From positions 310,001 through 374,000 of the forward strand of contig NZ_JAOYTH010000001.1 of the NCBI RefSeq assembly GCF_025847205.1: DNA of 64,000 nt. The letters are read 5' to 3'. This DNA is from Pararhizobium sp. YC-54 (lineage in GTDB: Bacteria; Pseudomonadota; Alphaproteobacteria; Rhizobiales; Rhizobiaceae). Shown in pieces: positions 50,005 to 59,008 of the stretch. Made by a program: the position numbers and the translations under genes. The notes beneath the pieces were generated by a model. The model searched no databases. It saw nothing but the letters and a program-made list of their open reading frames with translations, and was not told where the DNA came from. Within the stretch, counting starts at the first letter, position 1. Each line of letters begins with the position of its first letter.

Positions 50005-50691
50005 ATGCTGCCAAGAATAGCCGTTGTGGAGGACGAGGAGGCCCTCAGCGTTCTCCTGCGATACAACCTCGAGGCCGAGGGCTTCGAAGTCGATACGATC
50101 AGCCGGGGAGATGAAGCCGAGATGCGGCTGCAGGAACGGCTTCCCGATCTCCTTATCCTAGACTGGATGCTGCCGGGCGTTTCCGGCATCGAGCTTTGCC
50201 GCCGGCTTCGCCAGCGGCCTGAGACCGAGCGTCTGCCAATTATCATGCTGACGGCACGGGGCGAAGAGAGCGAACGGGTTCGCGGATTGGCGACGGGAGC
50301 GGACGACTATGTCGTAAAGCCGTTCTCTACGCCTGAGTTGATGGCGCGTGTGAAGGCAATGCTGCGACGTGCCAAGCCCGAAGTGCTGTCGTCGACTCTT
50401 CGCTGCGGCGACATCGAGCTCGACCGCGAGACCCATCGCGTCCACAGAAAGAGCAGGGAAGTCCGGCTTGGACCGACCGAGTTCCGTCTGCTGGAGTTCC
50501 TCATGGCGTCGCCTGGACGCGTCTATTCCCGTTCCCAGCTCCTTGATGGGGTCTGGGGTCACGACATCTATGTCGATGAACGTACGGTGGACGTCCATGT
50601 CGGGCGACTGCGCAAAGCCTTGAATTTCTCAAACATGCAGGATGTCATTCGCACCGTGCGTGGAGCAGGTTATTCGATGGAAGGCCAGTAA
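50005..50691 (+). CDS. phoB: phosphate response regulator PhoB
   Basis: A 228-residue OmpR-type response regulator that activates Pho boxes when phosphorylated by PhoR. The receiver is complete: acidic pair Glu9/Asp10, phospho-acceptor Asp53 in LLILDWMLPG, Thr83 in IIMLTARGE and Lys105 in VVKPF. The winged-helix domain ends VRTVRGAGYSMEG. AAGGAG lies upstream of the ATG. Its sensor kinase PhoR is not encoded in the window. A degenerate copy follows 16 bases downstream. Confidence 0.95.
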   Translation: MLPRIAVVEDEEALSVLLRYNLEAEGFEVDTISRGDEAEMRLQERLPDLLILDWMLPGVSGIELCRRLRQRPETERLPIIMLTARGEESERVRGLATGADDYVVKPFSTPELMARVKAMLRRAKPEVLSSTLRCGDIELDRETHRVHRKSREVRLGPTEFRLLEFLMASPGRVYSRSQLLDGVWGHDIYVDERTVDVHVGRLRKALNFSNMQDVIRTVRGAGYSMEGQ

Positions 50692-50707
50692 GAGGGAATT
50701 CGACACG

Positions 50708-51394
50708 ATGGGAGCGAGGGTAGTCATAGTAGACGACGATGAGACGTTGCGTCTTATGCTGCAACGGGCACTCGAGAACGAAGGCTTCACTGTAACCCTC
50801 CTATCGAGCGGGACCGATGTCGATGAGCGGCTGCGCCTGAGTATCCCGGACGTCCTGGTGCTGAACACGGTGCTGCCGGGCATGTCTGGCATCGATGTTT
50901 GCCGCAGGCTGCGGACCGAGCCAGCGACCCATCGGCTCCCAATAATCTTGCTCGTTGCCGGGAATGACAAGAACGAACACCTTGCTGGCCTGTCTGCCGG
51001 CGCAGACGACTGCGTGTTGAAGCCATACTCCTCAGCCGAGCTCGTGATCCGAGTGAAGAATCTTTTGCGTCGGTCAAACCCCACGCTCCTGGAGCACATG
51101 GTCAAGGTCGGCGACCTCGTCCTCGACCGCGAAGCCCATCGTGTGCATCGTCAGAAGAAGGAGGTGAGGCTCGGCCCAACCGAGTTCAAGCTTCTCGAGT
51201 TCCTGATGCGGTCACCGGGCAAGGTTTACTCGCGCTCGGAGCTTCGCCTGTCTCTGTGGGGCGACGACGCCACAGTGGACGAGCGCGTTGTCGATGTTCA
51301 CATCAACCGCCTCCGGAAGGGTATTGGCCTGGGAAAGGCTGACGACGTCATTCGTACCGTACGCGGTGCGGGATATGCCCTTGGAGATTTTTGA
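50708..51394 (+). CDS. PhoB paralogue with non-phosphorylatable receiver
   Basis: A second OmpR-type regulator, also 228 residues and alignable to the preceding PhoB without gaps. The receiver keeps the acidic cluster (DDD 9-11) and Lys105, but the phospho-acceptor Asp53 is Asn (codon AAC at 50864-50866, LVLNTVLPG), Thr83 is Val and Tyr102 is Cys. The DNA-binding domain is intact (LGPTEFKLLEFLMRSPGKVY, DVIRTVRGAGYALG). It may work without phosphorylation, as a rival or partner of PhoB on Pho boxes. That role is inference; identity as a PhoB-like protein is clear. Confidence 0.88.
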   Translation: MGARVVIVDDDETLRLMLQRALENEGFTVTLLSSGTDVDERLRLSIPDVLVLNTVLPGMSGIDVCRRLRTEPATHRLPIILLVAGNDKNEHLAGLSAGADDCVLKPYSSAELVIRVKNLLRRSNPTLLEHMVKVGDLVLDREAHRVHRQKKEVRLGPTEFKLLEFLMRSPGKVYSRSELRLSLWGDDATVDERVVDVHINRLRKGIGLGKADDVIRTVRGAGYALGDF

Positions 51395-51882
51395 GGCAGC
51401 CATGGCTTTTCATGGTTGCTTTGGCATTGCTTCAGCTTGCAATCATGGTGGCGGGTCTGCCAGGTTGGCTCAGTTAGGTGAAGGAGCCGGATCGCCTCTT
51501 TGTCACCAGCCCGGCCCCTAGCGGAACTTCCCACCTACACCGTGACAGCGCGGTATTTCCATTGAACGCGGCTGCGCGCAGTGCCCCTGGGCGAGGGCAG
51601 ACATCGCACAAGGCGCGGACTTCCTGTGCATTGGAAAGATCGAATGGCTACGGGCACTTTGGCCATTCTCCGCCAACACATTTAGTGCTGGCGGAGCAGG
51701 TTTTGCGTTTGAAGCCGGCGCATTCGCTTCGTGGAGGCGAGCTCCAATTCCCGCCTGCGTCCGGTGGCTATCCAGCGATCGCAGGCTTCATTTCATTTTT
51801 TGGACGCAAATCTAAGGGCGCTCAGACACAGATCATGGGTCTGGACGCATATCTGCGGCCAAGGGGCAAGTAAGAAGCGTAA
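51395..51882. other. 488-base gap between the phoB paralogue and nrdJ
   Basis: The flanking genes converge here. No recognisable gene was found; a 131-codon plus-strand frame (51478-51873) has no ribosome site or known motif. A hairpin, TCCGCCA (51669-51675) with TGGCGGA (51689-51695), has no U tract. The stretch may include remnants, but none can be named. Confidence 0.4.
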
Positions 51883-54800
51883 TCAAGAGCAGCCACTGGT
51901 ACTTCCACACGTGTCGCACTTCTCGCAGGTCCCATTCCGCACCATCGTAAAATTCTGGCATTCCGAGCACATGTTGCCCGTATAGCCCTGCGCGATCGAG
52001 CGGATGCGGCGTTCGGCTTCCAGCTTCTTGGCATCCGATTTGGCGGCGGCGGCTTCGGCGGCGGCCTTGTCGGAGAAGAGGGCGGTGACGTCGGGCTCGG
52101 CATCGACCGTGTGCTCTTCGGCGATCTCTTCGGCAAGCTCAGCGGCGCGTTCCTCGTAATCGCGCTTGAAGGCGACGATTTCGGAGGTGGAGACGGCGGT
52201 TACCGTTTCGAGCTTGCGGGCGGCACTGCCGGCAAAGGCGGTGACCGTGCCGGAGGCGCCAGCGCGGGCAGGGGCTGCGGTTGCCGCACCCTTCGGCTCG
52301 CCGGAGGTCCGGTCGATCTGGCCGCCGGAGACGAGCGTCGGCTTGTGGCCGCGGGTCCAGCCGGTCGAGATCAGGTTGGTCTTGCCTTCCTGGATGCCCT
52401 TGCCGAGCGCCGTGTTGCCGAAATCGGACGTGTCGACATGGGCAAGGTCGTGGCGGTTCAGGTAGGAGACGGCAAGTTCGCGGAACACGTAGTCAAGGAT
52501 CGACGTGGCGTTCTTGATCGCGTCATTGCCCTGCACCATGCCGGCCGGTTCGAACTTGGTGAAGGTGAAGGCCTCGACATATTCTTCCAGCGGCACGCCG
52601 TATTGCAGGCCGAGAGAAATCGCGATGGCGAAGTTGTTCATCATCGCACGGAAGGCAGCACCTTCCTTGTGCATGTCGATGAAGATCTCGCCGATGCGGC
52701 CGTCGCCGAATTCGCCGGTGCGCAGATACACCTTATGTCCGCCGACGATCGCCTTCTGGGTATAGCCCTGGCGGCGGTTCGGCAGCTTTTCGCGCTCGCG
52801 GGTGACCCGCTCGATGACGCGTTCGATGATCTTTTCGGTGACGGTGACGGCCTGGGCGGCGGCAGGTGCAGCCAGGAAATCCTCCATCGCATCCTCGTCC
52901 TCATCGTCCTCGATCAGCGAGGCGTTGAGCGGCTGAGAGAGCTTCGAGCCATCGCGGTAAAGGGCGTTGGCCTTCAGCGCCAGCTTCCAGGAGAGCATGT
53001 AGGCGGCCTTGCAATCCTCGACCGTCGCCTCGTTCGGCATGTTGATGGTCTTGGAGATCGCGCCCGAGATGAACGGCTGGGCAGCCGCCATCATGCGGAT
53101 ATGGCTTTCGACCGACAGGTAACGCTTGCCGATCTTGCCGCAAGGGTTGGCGCAATCGAAAACCGGCAGATGTTCGGCCTTCAGGAACGGTGCGCCTTCG
53201 AGCGTCATCGCACCGCAGACATGGATGTTGGCGGCTTCGATGTCCTTCTTGGAGAAACCGATATGCTCGAGCAGGTTGAAGCTCATATCAGCGAGTTGCT
53301 CGTCGGTGACCTTCAGGGTTTCCTTCAGGAAATCAAGGCCAAGCGTCCACTGGTTAAACACAAACTTGATGTCGAAGGCAGCCTTGGTTGCGCCGTTGAT
53401 CGCCTCGATCTTGTCGTCGGTGAAGCCCTTGGCCTTCAGCGAGCCGGGGTTGACGGCCGGTGCCTGGTTGATATTGCCGTGGCCGACGGCATAGGCCTCG
53501 ATCTCGGCGATCTGGCTTTCCGTGTAGCCGAGCGTGCGCAGCGCTTCCGGAACGGCGCGGTTGATGATCTTGAAGTAGCCGCCGCCGGCGAGCTTCTTGA
53601 ATTTCACCAGCGCGAAATCGGGCTCGATGCCGGTCGTGTCGCAATCCATGACCAGGCCGATCGTGCCGGTCGGCGCGATGACGGAGACCTGGGCGTTGCG
53701 GTAACCGTGCTGTTCGCCGAGCGTCAGTGCCTTGTCCCAGGCCGCCTTGGCATGGGTAACCAGGTCCTGGTCCGGGCATTCCTTGTGGATCAGCGCCACC
53801 GGATCGACCGACAGGCCTTCATAGCCCTGGGTTTCGCCATGGGCGGCGCGGCGATGGTTGCGGATGACGCGCAGCATCGAGTCGCGGTTGGGCTTGAAGC
53901 CGGGGAACGGACCAAGCTTGGCCGAGATTTCGGCCGAGGTCGCATAGGAGACGCCGGTCATGATGGCGGTGAGGGCCCCGGCAATGGCGCGGCCTTCGGT
54001 GGAATCGTAGGGGATGCCCGAGGACATCAGAAGGCCGCCGATATTGGCATAGCCGAGACCGAGCGTGCGGTATTCATAGGAGCGCTCGGCGATTTCCCTG
54101 GACGGGAACTGCGCCATCATCACCGAGATTTCGAGAACCAGCGTCCACAGGCGCACGGCATGTTCGTAATCGGCGATGTTGATGTTCTTGGTAGCGGCAT
54201 CCTTGAACTGCAAGAGGTTCAGCGAGGCAAGGTTGCAGGCCGTGTCGTCGAGGAACATGTATTCCGAGCACGGGTTCGACGCCCGGATCGGGCCTGCGGC
54301 CGGCGAAGTGTGCCAGTCGTTCATGGTCGTGTTGAAGTGCAGGCCCGGATCGGCCGATGCCCAGGCGGCGTGGGAGATCTGTTCCCACAGGTCGCGCGCC
54401 TTCAGCGTCTTCATCACCTTGCCATCCTTGCGGGCGGTGAGGTTCCAGTTACCGTCCGCTTCGACGGCGCGCAAGAAATCGTCCTTCAAGGAGACCGAAT
54501 TGTTGGAGTTCTGGCCCGATACGGTGAGATAGGCTTCCGAATCCCAGTCGGTGTCGTAGGTCTTGAACTCGATATCCTTGTAGCCCTGCTTGGCGAACTG
54601 GATGACGCGCTTGACGTAGTTTTCCGGAACCTGGCTCTGCTTGGCCGCCTTGATCTCACGCTTGAGGGCAGGGTTCTGCTTCGGATCGTAGCAGGCATCG
54701 TTGTCGGCCGTGCAGTTGACGCAGGCCTTCATGATCGCCTTCAGGTGCTTGGCGACGATCTTCGAGCCGGTAACGAGGGCCGCGACCTTCTGCTCTTCCT

Positions 54801-55695
54801 TGACCTTCCAGTTGATGTAGTCCTCGATATCCGGGTGATCGATATCGACGACGACCATCTTGGCCGCACGGCGCGTGGTGCCGCCCGACTTGATGGCGCC
54901 GGCGGCGCGGTCGCCGATCTTCAGGAACGACATCAGGCCCGACGACTTGCCGCCGCCCGAAAGCCGCTCGCCTTCGCCGCGCAGATAGGAGAAGTTGGAG
55001 CCGGTGCCGGAGCCGTATTTGAACAGGCGGGCTTCACGCACCCACAGATCCATGATGCCGCCTTCGTTGACGAGATCGTCACCGACGGACTGGATGAAGC
55101 AGGCATGCGGCTGCGGATGCTCGTAGGACGACTTCGACTTCACCAGCTTATTGGTGAAGGGGTCGACATAGAAATGGCCCTGGCCGGGACCGTCGATGCC
55201 ATAGGCCCAGTGAAGGCCGGTGTTGAACCATTGCGGGCTATTTGGTGCGACGCGCTGGGTGGCGAGCATATAGGCGAGTTCGTCGCGGAAGGCGAGCGCA
55301 GCTTCTTCCGATGCGAAATAGTTGCCCTTCCAGCCCCAATAGGTCCAGGTGCCGGCCAGGCGATCGAACACCTGACGGGCGTCCGTCTCCGAGCCGTACT
55401 GCTCTTCTTTCGGCAGATCCTTCATGGCGGCGAGGTCGGCTTCGGAGCGCCACAGCCAGGACGGAACGGAATTTTCCTCGACCTTCTTCAGGCGCGCGGG
55501 AACGCCGGCCTTGCGGAAATATTTCTGGGCCAGAATGTCGGCTGCGACCTGGCTGAACTGCGCGGGCACGTCGATATCCGCAAGACGAAACACGATCGAG
55601 CCATCGGGATTCTTGATCTCGCTGATGGCCTTGCGGAACTCAATTTCAGCATAGGCCGATTGGCCTGGCTTGGTGAAACGACGTTCGATCTGCAT
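51883..55695 (-). CDS. nrdJ: adenosylcobalamin-dependent ribonucleotide reductase (class II)
   Basis: NrdJ reduces ribonucleotides to deoxyribonucleotides with a B12-derived thiyl radical and needs no oxygen. The 1270-residue length matches the large alphaproteobacterial form. Landmarks include [52 protein letters not shown] with the active-site Cys, [20 protein letters not shown], and a C-terminal Cys-rich tail ([26 protein letters not shown]) that could serve as the redox shuttle. ATG 55695 follows AAGGGA. Two NrdR-like boxes lie upstream. Confidence 0.96.
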   Translation of the reverse strand: MQIERRFTKPGQSAYAEIEFRKAISEIKNPDGSIVFRLADIDVPAQFSQVAADILAQKYFRKAGVPARLKKVEENSVPSWLWRSEADLAAMKDLPKEEQYGSETDARQVFDRLAGTWTYWGWKGNYFASEEAALAFRDELAYMLATQRVAPNSPQWFNTGLHWAYGIDGPGQGHFYVDPFTNKLVKSKSSYEHPQPHACFIQSVGDDLVNEGGIMDLWVREARLFKYGSGTGSNFSYLRGEGERLSGGGKSSGLMSFLKIGDRAAGAIKSGGTTRRAAKMVVVDIDHPDIEDYINWKVKEEQKVAALVTGSKIVAKHLKAIMKACVNCTADNDACYDPKQNPALKREIKAAKQSQVPENYVKRVIQFAKQGYKDIEFKTYDTDWDSEAYLTVSGQNSNNSVSLKDDFLRAVEADGNWNLTARKDGKVMKTLKARDLWEQISHAAWASADPGLHFNTTMNDWHTSPAAGPIRASNPCSEYMFLDDTACNLASLNLLQFKDAATKNINIADYEHAVRLWTLVLEISVMMAQFPSREIAERSYEYRTLGLGYANIGGLLMSSGIPYDSTEGRAIAGALTAIMTGVSYATSAEISAKLGPFPGFKPNRDSMLRVIRNHRRAAHGETQGYEGLSVDPVALIHKECPDQDLVTHAKAAWDKALTLGEQHGYRNAQVSVIAPTGTIGLVMDCDTTGIEPDFALVKFKKLAGGGYFKIINRAVPEALRTLGYTESQIAEIEAYAVGHGNINQAPAVNPGSLKAKGFTDDKIEAINGATKAAFDIKFVFNQWTLGLDFLKETLKVTDEQLADMSFNLLEHIGFSKKDIEAANIHVCGAMTLEGAPFLKAEHLPVFDCANPCGKIGKRYLSVESHIRMMAAAQPFISGAISKTINMPNEATVEDCKAAYMLSWKLALKANALYRDGSKLSQPLNASLIEDDEDEDAMEDFLAAPAAAQAVTVTEKIIERVIERVTREREKLPNRRQGYTQKAIVGGHKVYLRTGEFGDGRIGEIFIDMHKEGAAFRAMMNNFAIAISLGLQYGVPLEEYVEAFTFTKFEPAGMVQGNDAIKNATSILDYVFRELAVSYLNRHDLAHVDTSDFGNTALGKGIQEGKTNLISTGWTRGHKPTLVSGGQIDRTSGEPKGAATAAPARAGASGTVTAFAGSAARKLETVTAVSTSEIVAFKRDYEERAAELAEEIAEEHTVDAEPDVTALFSDKAAAEAAAAKSDAKKLEAERRIRSIAQGYTGNMCSECQNFTMVRNGTCEKCDTCGSTSGCS

Positions 55696-55828
55696 CTGTC
55701 CCTTGTCCTTTGCTTGCCGCATGCCCGAGCCGCTTCAAGGCTCAGGGCACAATTGTTCCTGCCCGACCACGCGAGAGGTCGCGCAGCCAGTTTCCGTTTT
55801 CCGCTCTGATGGGAAACCTGTCTGGGTT

Positions 55829-55875
55829 ACCCTGTATCTTGTGCTGATTTTAGCTGCAAACACTAAATATAGTAT
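55829..55875 (-). promoter_or_regulatory. tandem NrdR boxes upstream of nrdJ
   Basis: Compared with the NrdR consensus ACACWAKATWTKGTGT, the site at 55860-55875 matches at 13 of 16 bases and the site at 55829-55844 at 12 of 16. Their centres are 31 bases apart, three helical turns, the spacing known for NrdR repression of nrd operons. They lie 134-180 bases before nrdJ. Confidence 0.65.
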
Positions 55876-56331
55876 TAACAACTTCTTTACGCCAGCTTTT
55901 TGTGACGTGTTTGGCGTCTGGAGAGATCACAAAAAATAACCGTCGCGACCGGCGGATCATCCACCGGGCCGCCTGAAAACACAGACGATTTCTTCTGAAA
56001 TGAACCGGCCTCGTAACTTTCCGGTCCCGCCGCCGCCGCAACGTAGACATCATTAACGGCATTCGACCCGATTCCGTCAAGGGCTGGTTTGTGTCGTAAT
56101 TGCGAACACCAGATGTTGTGTGTGTGACCTGTGGAAAACGGGGACAGAGGGCAAATTCAGCAAAATCAGACGTTTCGCCGGGTTCCCTCCAGCGCCGTCC
56201 GCAGCGGCAGGTGATTTTGCAAAATTTTGCGGGTGAGAAACCACACTATATTTACCATGGTGCCCGTAGGCCATAGCCAAGGCGCGTGAAATGTGAGGCC
56301 TGACAAAACTGATTCGAGAAATCGCCGGCCG
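55876..56331. other. gene-free region upstream of nrdJ
   Basis: No gene seen. ACACCAGATGTTGTGT at 56106-56121 matches the NrdR consensus at 14 of 16 bases but has no partner at the expected distance. A TTTTGC-AAAA-TTTTGC repeat is at about 56216-56229. No cobalamin riboswitch signature was found. Confidence 0.45.
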
Positions 56332-56922
56332 CTAAAGGGCGTCGAGATTGATGCCGATGGTGATGGCGCCGAGCGGCTGGCCGGTCTGCGGATCGGACAC
56401 CGTCAGGCTGGCCTGCGACTGCAGCGCTTGCGTCGATTCATCTTTCTCCGCCTCATCGACGAAGAGAGCCGATGACCCGGCATGATAGGTTTTTTGCCAT
56501 TTCAGTTCGTCGCCCTGCCAATAGTCGGAACTGATCTCGCTTTCGCCAACGGGCAAGCCCTTGGCATCGATGACGAAGATTTCGGTGATGACGCCGCCGG
56601 AGGCGACCTGCTTGTCCTTGAGGAATTTCGACAGCGGGTTCCCGACCACCGTATCGATCAAAGGATGGACGTTGCTGGAGAATTCGGCGCGCCAGGTGGC
56701 GTCAAGCTCCTCGATCGCGGGCTGGGTGAGGTGGTCATGAAGCGCGTTCTGGCGCTTCAGCTCTTCGATGATGATCGGGTCTTCGATCCACGCCCGGATA
56801 TGGGTCTCGACATAGGCCGTAACCGGCTCCACGTGAGCATCGCCAGCCAATGACGGTGTAACCTGCATCAAACAGAACGCTGCGCCAGCCGCAGCGGTGA
56901 AGAGCATCCTGCCCACAATCAT
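56332..56922 (-). CDS. orphan periplasmic Cache/PDC-type sensor domain protein
   Basis: A 196-residue protein with a signal peptide (MLFTAAAGAAFCLMQVTPSLAG) and a single Cache-like domain: helix with LDATWRAEFSS, strands FVIDAKGLPVGESEISSDYW, GDELKWQKTYHAGSSALFVDE, and the ending SLTVSDPQTGQPLGAITIGIN typical of PDC sensor domains. No kinase, methyl-accepting or cyclase module is attached, so it is a free-standing ligand-binding protein. ATG 56922 follows AGGGGG; an ATG 39 bases upstream is in frame but weaker. Confidence 0.75.
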   Translation of the reverse strand: MIVGRMLFTAAAGAAFCLMQVTPSLAGDAHVEPVTAYVETHIRAWIEDPIIIEELKRQNALHDHLTQPAIEELDATWRAEFSSNVHPLIDTVVGNPLSKFLKDKQVASGGVITEIFVIDAKGLPVGESEISSDYWQGDELKWQKTYHAGSSALFVDEAEKDESTQALQSQASLTVSDPQTGQPLGAITIGINLDAL

Positions 56923-57090
56923 CTGTGCCCCCTGCGATCCGTTGGGAAATGCCTGAGGCATTCTGTGCTGGCGCTTGCCGATAGCGCCGCAGAGGACGGT
57001 TCAATCTAGCAGAGCAGCGCGTTGTTCAAACGGGAATATTCAACAAACCTTGGATGCGAGCGCACCCTGCGGCCACCTCACCACGCCCTG

Positions 57091-57588
57091 TTAGCCGCGC
57101 GATCCCTTGGCGATCGGCTCCTGGTAGGTGAAACCCATGTCCCAGGGGAAGTAGATCCAGGTGTCCTGGCTGACCTCGGTGACGAAGGTATCGACCTGTG
57201 GCCGGCCCTTCGGCTTGGCGTAGACAGCCGCGAAATGCGCCTTTGGCAGCATGGCGCGGACCACCGCTGCGGTCTTGCCGGTATCGGTGAGGTCGTCGAT
57301 GATCAGAACGCCTTCGCCGCCATCGGCCTTCAGCTCTTCCGAAATGCCCTTGAGGACATACATCTGCCCCTGCGCGTCATAGTCATGATAGGAGGCAACG
57401 CAGACCGTCTCGATCAGCCGGATGTTCAATTCACGGCAGACGATAGCCGCCGGAACGAGGCCGCCCCGGGTGATGCAGACGATCGCCTTCCACTCGCCGC
57501 CATTGTCGGCAAGACGCCATGCAAGCGCGCGCGCATCGCGGTGAAACTGGTCCCAGGATACGGGAAATGCTTTATCAGGAAGTGACAT
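57091..57588 (-). CDS. gpt: xanthine phosphoribosyltransferase
   Basis: Gpt salvages xanthine and guanine using PRPP to make XMP and GMP. The 165-residue product has the type I PRTase PRPP loop [19 protein letters not shown], the [18 protein letters not shown] segment, and the aromatic ending [12 protein letters not shown] characteristic of XGPRT. ATG 57588 ([12 protein letters not shown]) gives the usual length. An in-frame extension reaches into the tRNA-Leu gene and is not coding. Confidence 0.93.
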   Translation of the reverse strand: MSLPDKAFPVSWDQFHRDARALAWRLADNGGEWKAIVCITRGGLVPAAIVCRELNIRLIETVCVASYHDYDAQGQMYVLKGISEELKADGGEGVLIIDDLTDTGKTAAVVRAMLPKAHFAAVYAKPKGRPQVDTFVTEVSQDTWIYFPWDMGFTYQEPIAKGSRG

Positions 57589-57626
57589 GCTCAAGCTCCA
57601 GTTGATCGAGGCATCCGGTTCGGGAA

Positions 57627-57711
57627 TGGTGCGGACGACGGGGGTCGAACCCGTACAGATTTCTCCGAGGGATTTTAAGTCCCTTGCGTCTACCAGTTTC
57701 GCCACGTCCGC
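57627..57711 (-). tRNA. tRNA-Leu (anticodon TAA)
   Basis: An 85-base tRNA with the acceptor stem GCGGACG/CGTCCGC, D arm TGGCGAAACTGGTAGACGC, anticodon stem AGGGA/TCCCT around CTTAAAA (anticodon TAA), a long variable arm (CGGAGAAATCTG) typical of Leu, and T arm GGGTTCGACCC. The 3' CCA is encoded (57627-57629). It reads UUA codons. Confidence 0.96.
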
Positions 57712-57871
57712 CTGCGTTTCCTTTCAAACACTCGGACATCAAGGTCAATAGGCTGTTTTTTTAAAAACGTCATCCTGACCGCAAATTTACCCCGGTAGGC
57801 AACAATGCAATTTGCAAAAACCCCTCAAACGACAGGGTTACATATAACCGTTTGCGGCTTTACATTTGGTT

Positions 57872-58153
57872 GTGACGAAAGCTGAGGTGATCGACGTGCT
57901 GCAAGAAATCCCATTGACGTGGAAGCCAATCCGCAATCGCTCCTTCGCCGGCATGCTCGGCCATCTGCAACTTGCTTATGTGCTGCAGCATGATGGCCAG
58001 AAAAATTGGAAATGGATGGTTTCCGGTTGCAACGGCACGATACGATACGATTTCCAATCGGCCGATACGCTGGACGAAGCCAAGGCCGCCGTACAGGCCA
58101 GTGTCGAAGAATGGTTCACGCAAGCGGGCCTGTTCAACAAGGGCACTGCTTAA
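57872..58153 (+). CDS. small hypothetical protein
   Basis: A 93-residue frame that looks protein-like but that I cannot name: TKAEVIDVLQEIPLTWKPIR, a hydrophobic LGHLQLAYVLQHDG, WKWMVSGCNGTIRYDFQSAD with one Cys, and an amphipathic helix DEAKAAVQASVEEWFTQ. Length and composition suggest a small globular protein. The GTG at 57872 is assumed; a TTG at 57866 is also possible, and neither has a clear ribosome site. An inverted repeat GGTTA-CATA-TAACC lies upstream at 57836-57849. Confidence 0.6.
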   Translation: MTKAEVIDVLQEIPLTWKPIRNRSFAGMLGHLQLAYVLQHDGQKNWKWMVSGCNGTIRYDFQSADTLDEAKAAVQASVEEWFTQAGLFNKGTA

Positions 58154-58235
58154 CAAGGGCGCTGCATGGCAGGATTTCTGTGGGAGTGTCGCTCACCTAG
58201 CCTCTGCTTCAAAAAAAATCAACTGTCGATATTGA

Positions 58236-58300
58236 TCAACGAGAACTTGCAGGTTGAATTGCAACCGTTGAATATTACCATCAACGACTGCAATCGTTGA
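58236..58300. repeat. cluster of TCAACGA inverted and direct repeats
   Basis: TCAACGA at 58236-58242 and 58281-58287, with its reverse complement TCGTTGA at 58294-58300; also GGTTG-AATTG-CAACC at 58252-58266. The palindrome TCAACGA-N6-TCGTTGA ends 15 bases before the next small gene, a position suited to an operator or a translational control hairpin. Confidence 0.5.
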
Positions 58301-58315
58301 AAGATGAGGCTTCTG

Positions 58316-58465
58316 ATGTCGGATAAAGCGCATATCACGGACCTTCTACAGGCTGCAAAACTGCTGGCCGACGCTCAGCAGAATGTCATGCTGAGCTACT
58401 TGATCTGCATGGCCCTTATCGAGGCCAAGCAACCTCATAAAGAAAGCACCGCCAAGGCCGCGTAG
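58316..58465 (+). CDS. 49-residue hypothetical protein
   Basis: A small gene with AGG 7 bases before ATG 58316. The product is a helical peptide, with TDLLQAAKLLADAQQN then VMLSYLICMALIEAKQ. After the TAG at 58463-58465 the same frame runs on for 21 protein-like codons (AATFKQLAAERMAGRLIAVY) to a TGA at 58529, so the stop may have shortened an originally 71-codon gene. Function is unknown. The palindromes upstream may regulate it. Confidence 0.5.
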   Translation: MSDKAHITDLLQAAKLLADAQQNVMLSYLICMALIEAKQPHKESTAKAA

Positions 58466-58765
58466 GCGGCAACGTTCAAGCAGCTGGCCGCCGAACGTAT
58501 GGCAGGTCGGCTGATTGCCGTTTACGAATGAAGCCCGCCTGGACTGCTCTGCTGCTCTTTGGCGGCGCGAGGCCGTTAACCCTACCTGTGAAGGTTAACC
58601 AATGGTTTCGATTGATGCGCCGGCGCAATGGCGTTCTAATCAGTCTTGCCGAGGGAGGGAAACTCGGCATTTTCAGCACCAAACGATTAGCCCCTCTTCG
58701 GCGCCGGGGAGGGGCATTGTGCTCAAATTCATCAGCGCCTCTGAAGCGTCGTACGTTGCGGCGGT
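58466..58765. other. 300-base stretch without an accepted gene
   Basis: Holds the in-frame continuation of the small gene to 58531 and an inverted repeat GTTAACC (58575-58581) with GGTTAAC (58593-58599). A plus-strand frame at 58528-58851 overlaps the opposite DUF2188 gene and is rejected. Confidence 0.35.
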
Positions 58766-59008
58766 CTATTGATCCTCGACAATGGCTTCCGGGCGGTCGC
58801 CGCCGTCCGCATGTTCAAAATGCCATTGACCGCTTTGGTCCTGAAAACTGATTTCCTCGTCGTCGCCGCCGACCTGCTGTTCTGCCGCCGCCGCCTTTGC
58901 CGCCGCCAAAGCCATCTCCCGGCTCGGAAAGGCTTCGGAAAACACCTCGGCAAGCTTGTAGGCCCATCCGCCGTCATGCTCGACGATCGCATATACCACT
59001 CTGGTCAT
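58766..59008 (-). CDS. DUF2188 family protein
   Basis: An 80-residue protein with the DUF2188 pattern: TRVVYAIVEHDGGWAYKLAE followed by FSEAFPSREMALAAAKAAAA, then an acidic tail (GGDDEEISFQDQSGQWHFE). These small proteins have no known role. ATG 59008 follows GGGAGTACG; an upstream extension is not family-like. Confidence 0.8.
   Translation of the reverse strand: MTRVVYAIVEHDGGWAYKLAEVFSEAFPSREMALAAAKAAAAEQQVGGDDEEISFQDQSGQWHFEHADGGDRPEAIVEDQ

Noticed and set aside
51478..51873. 131-codon plus-strand frame after the phoB paralogue
   Set aside because: Low-complexity, no ribosome site, no family resemblance; kept only as an unassigned gap.
52111..55809. 1232-codon open frame on the plus strand
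   Set aside because: It is the exact antisense of nrdJ, whose motifs are unmistakable; high GC keeps the opposite frame open.
55696..56331. Cobalamin riboswitch upstream of nrdJ
   Set aside because: No B12-box (GCCACTG-type) sequence was found on the minus strand in this gap.
57589..57705. In-frame N-terminal extension of gpt ([14 protein letters not shown]...)
   Set aside because: It is translation of the tRNA-Leu gene; gpt starts at 57588.
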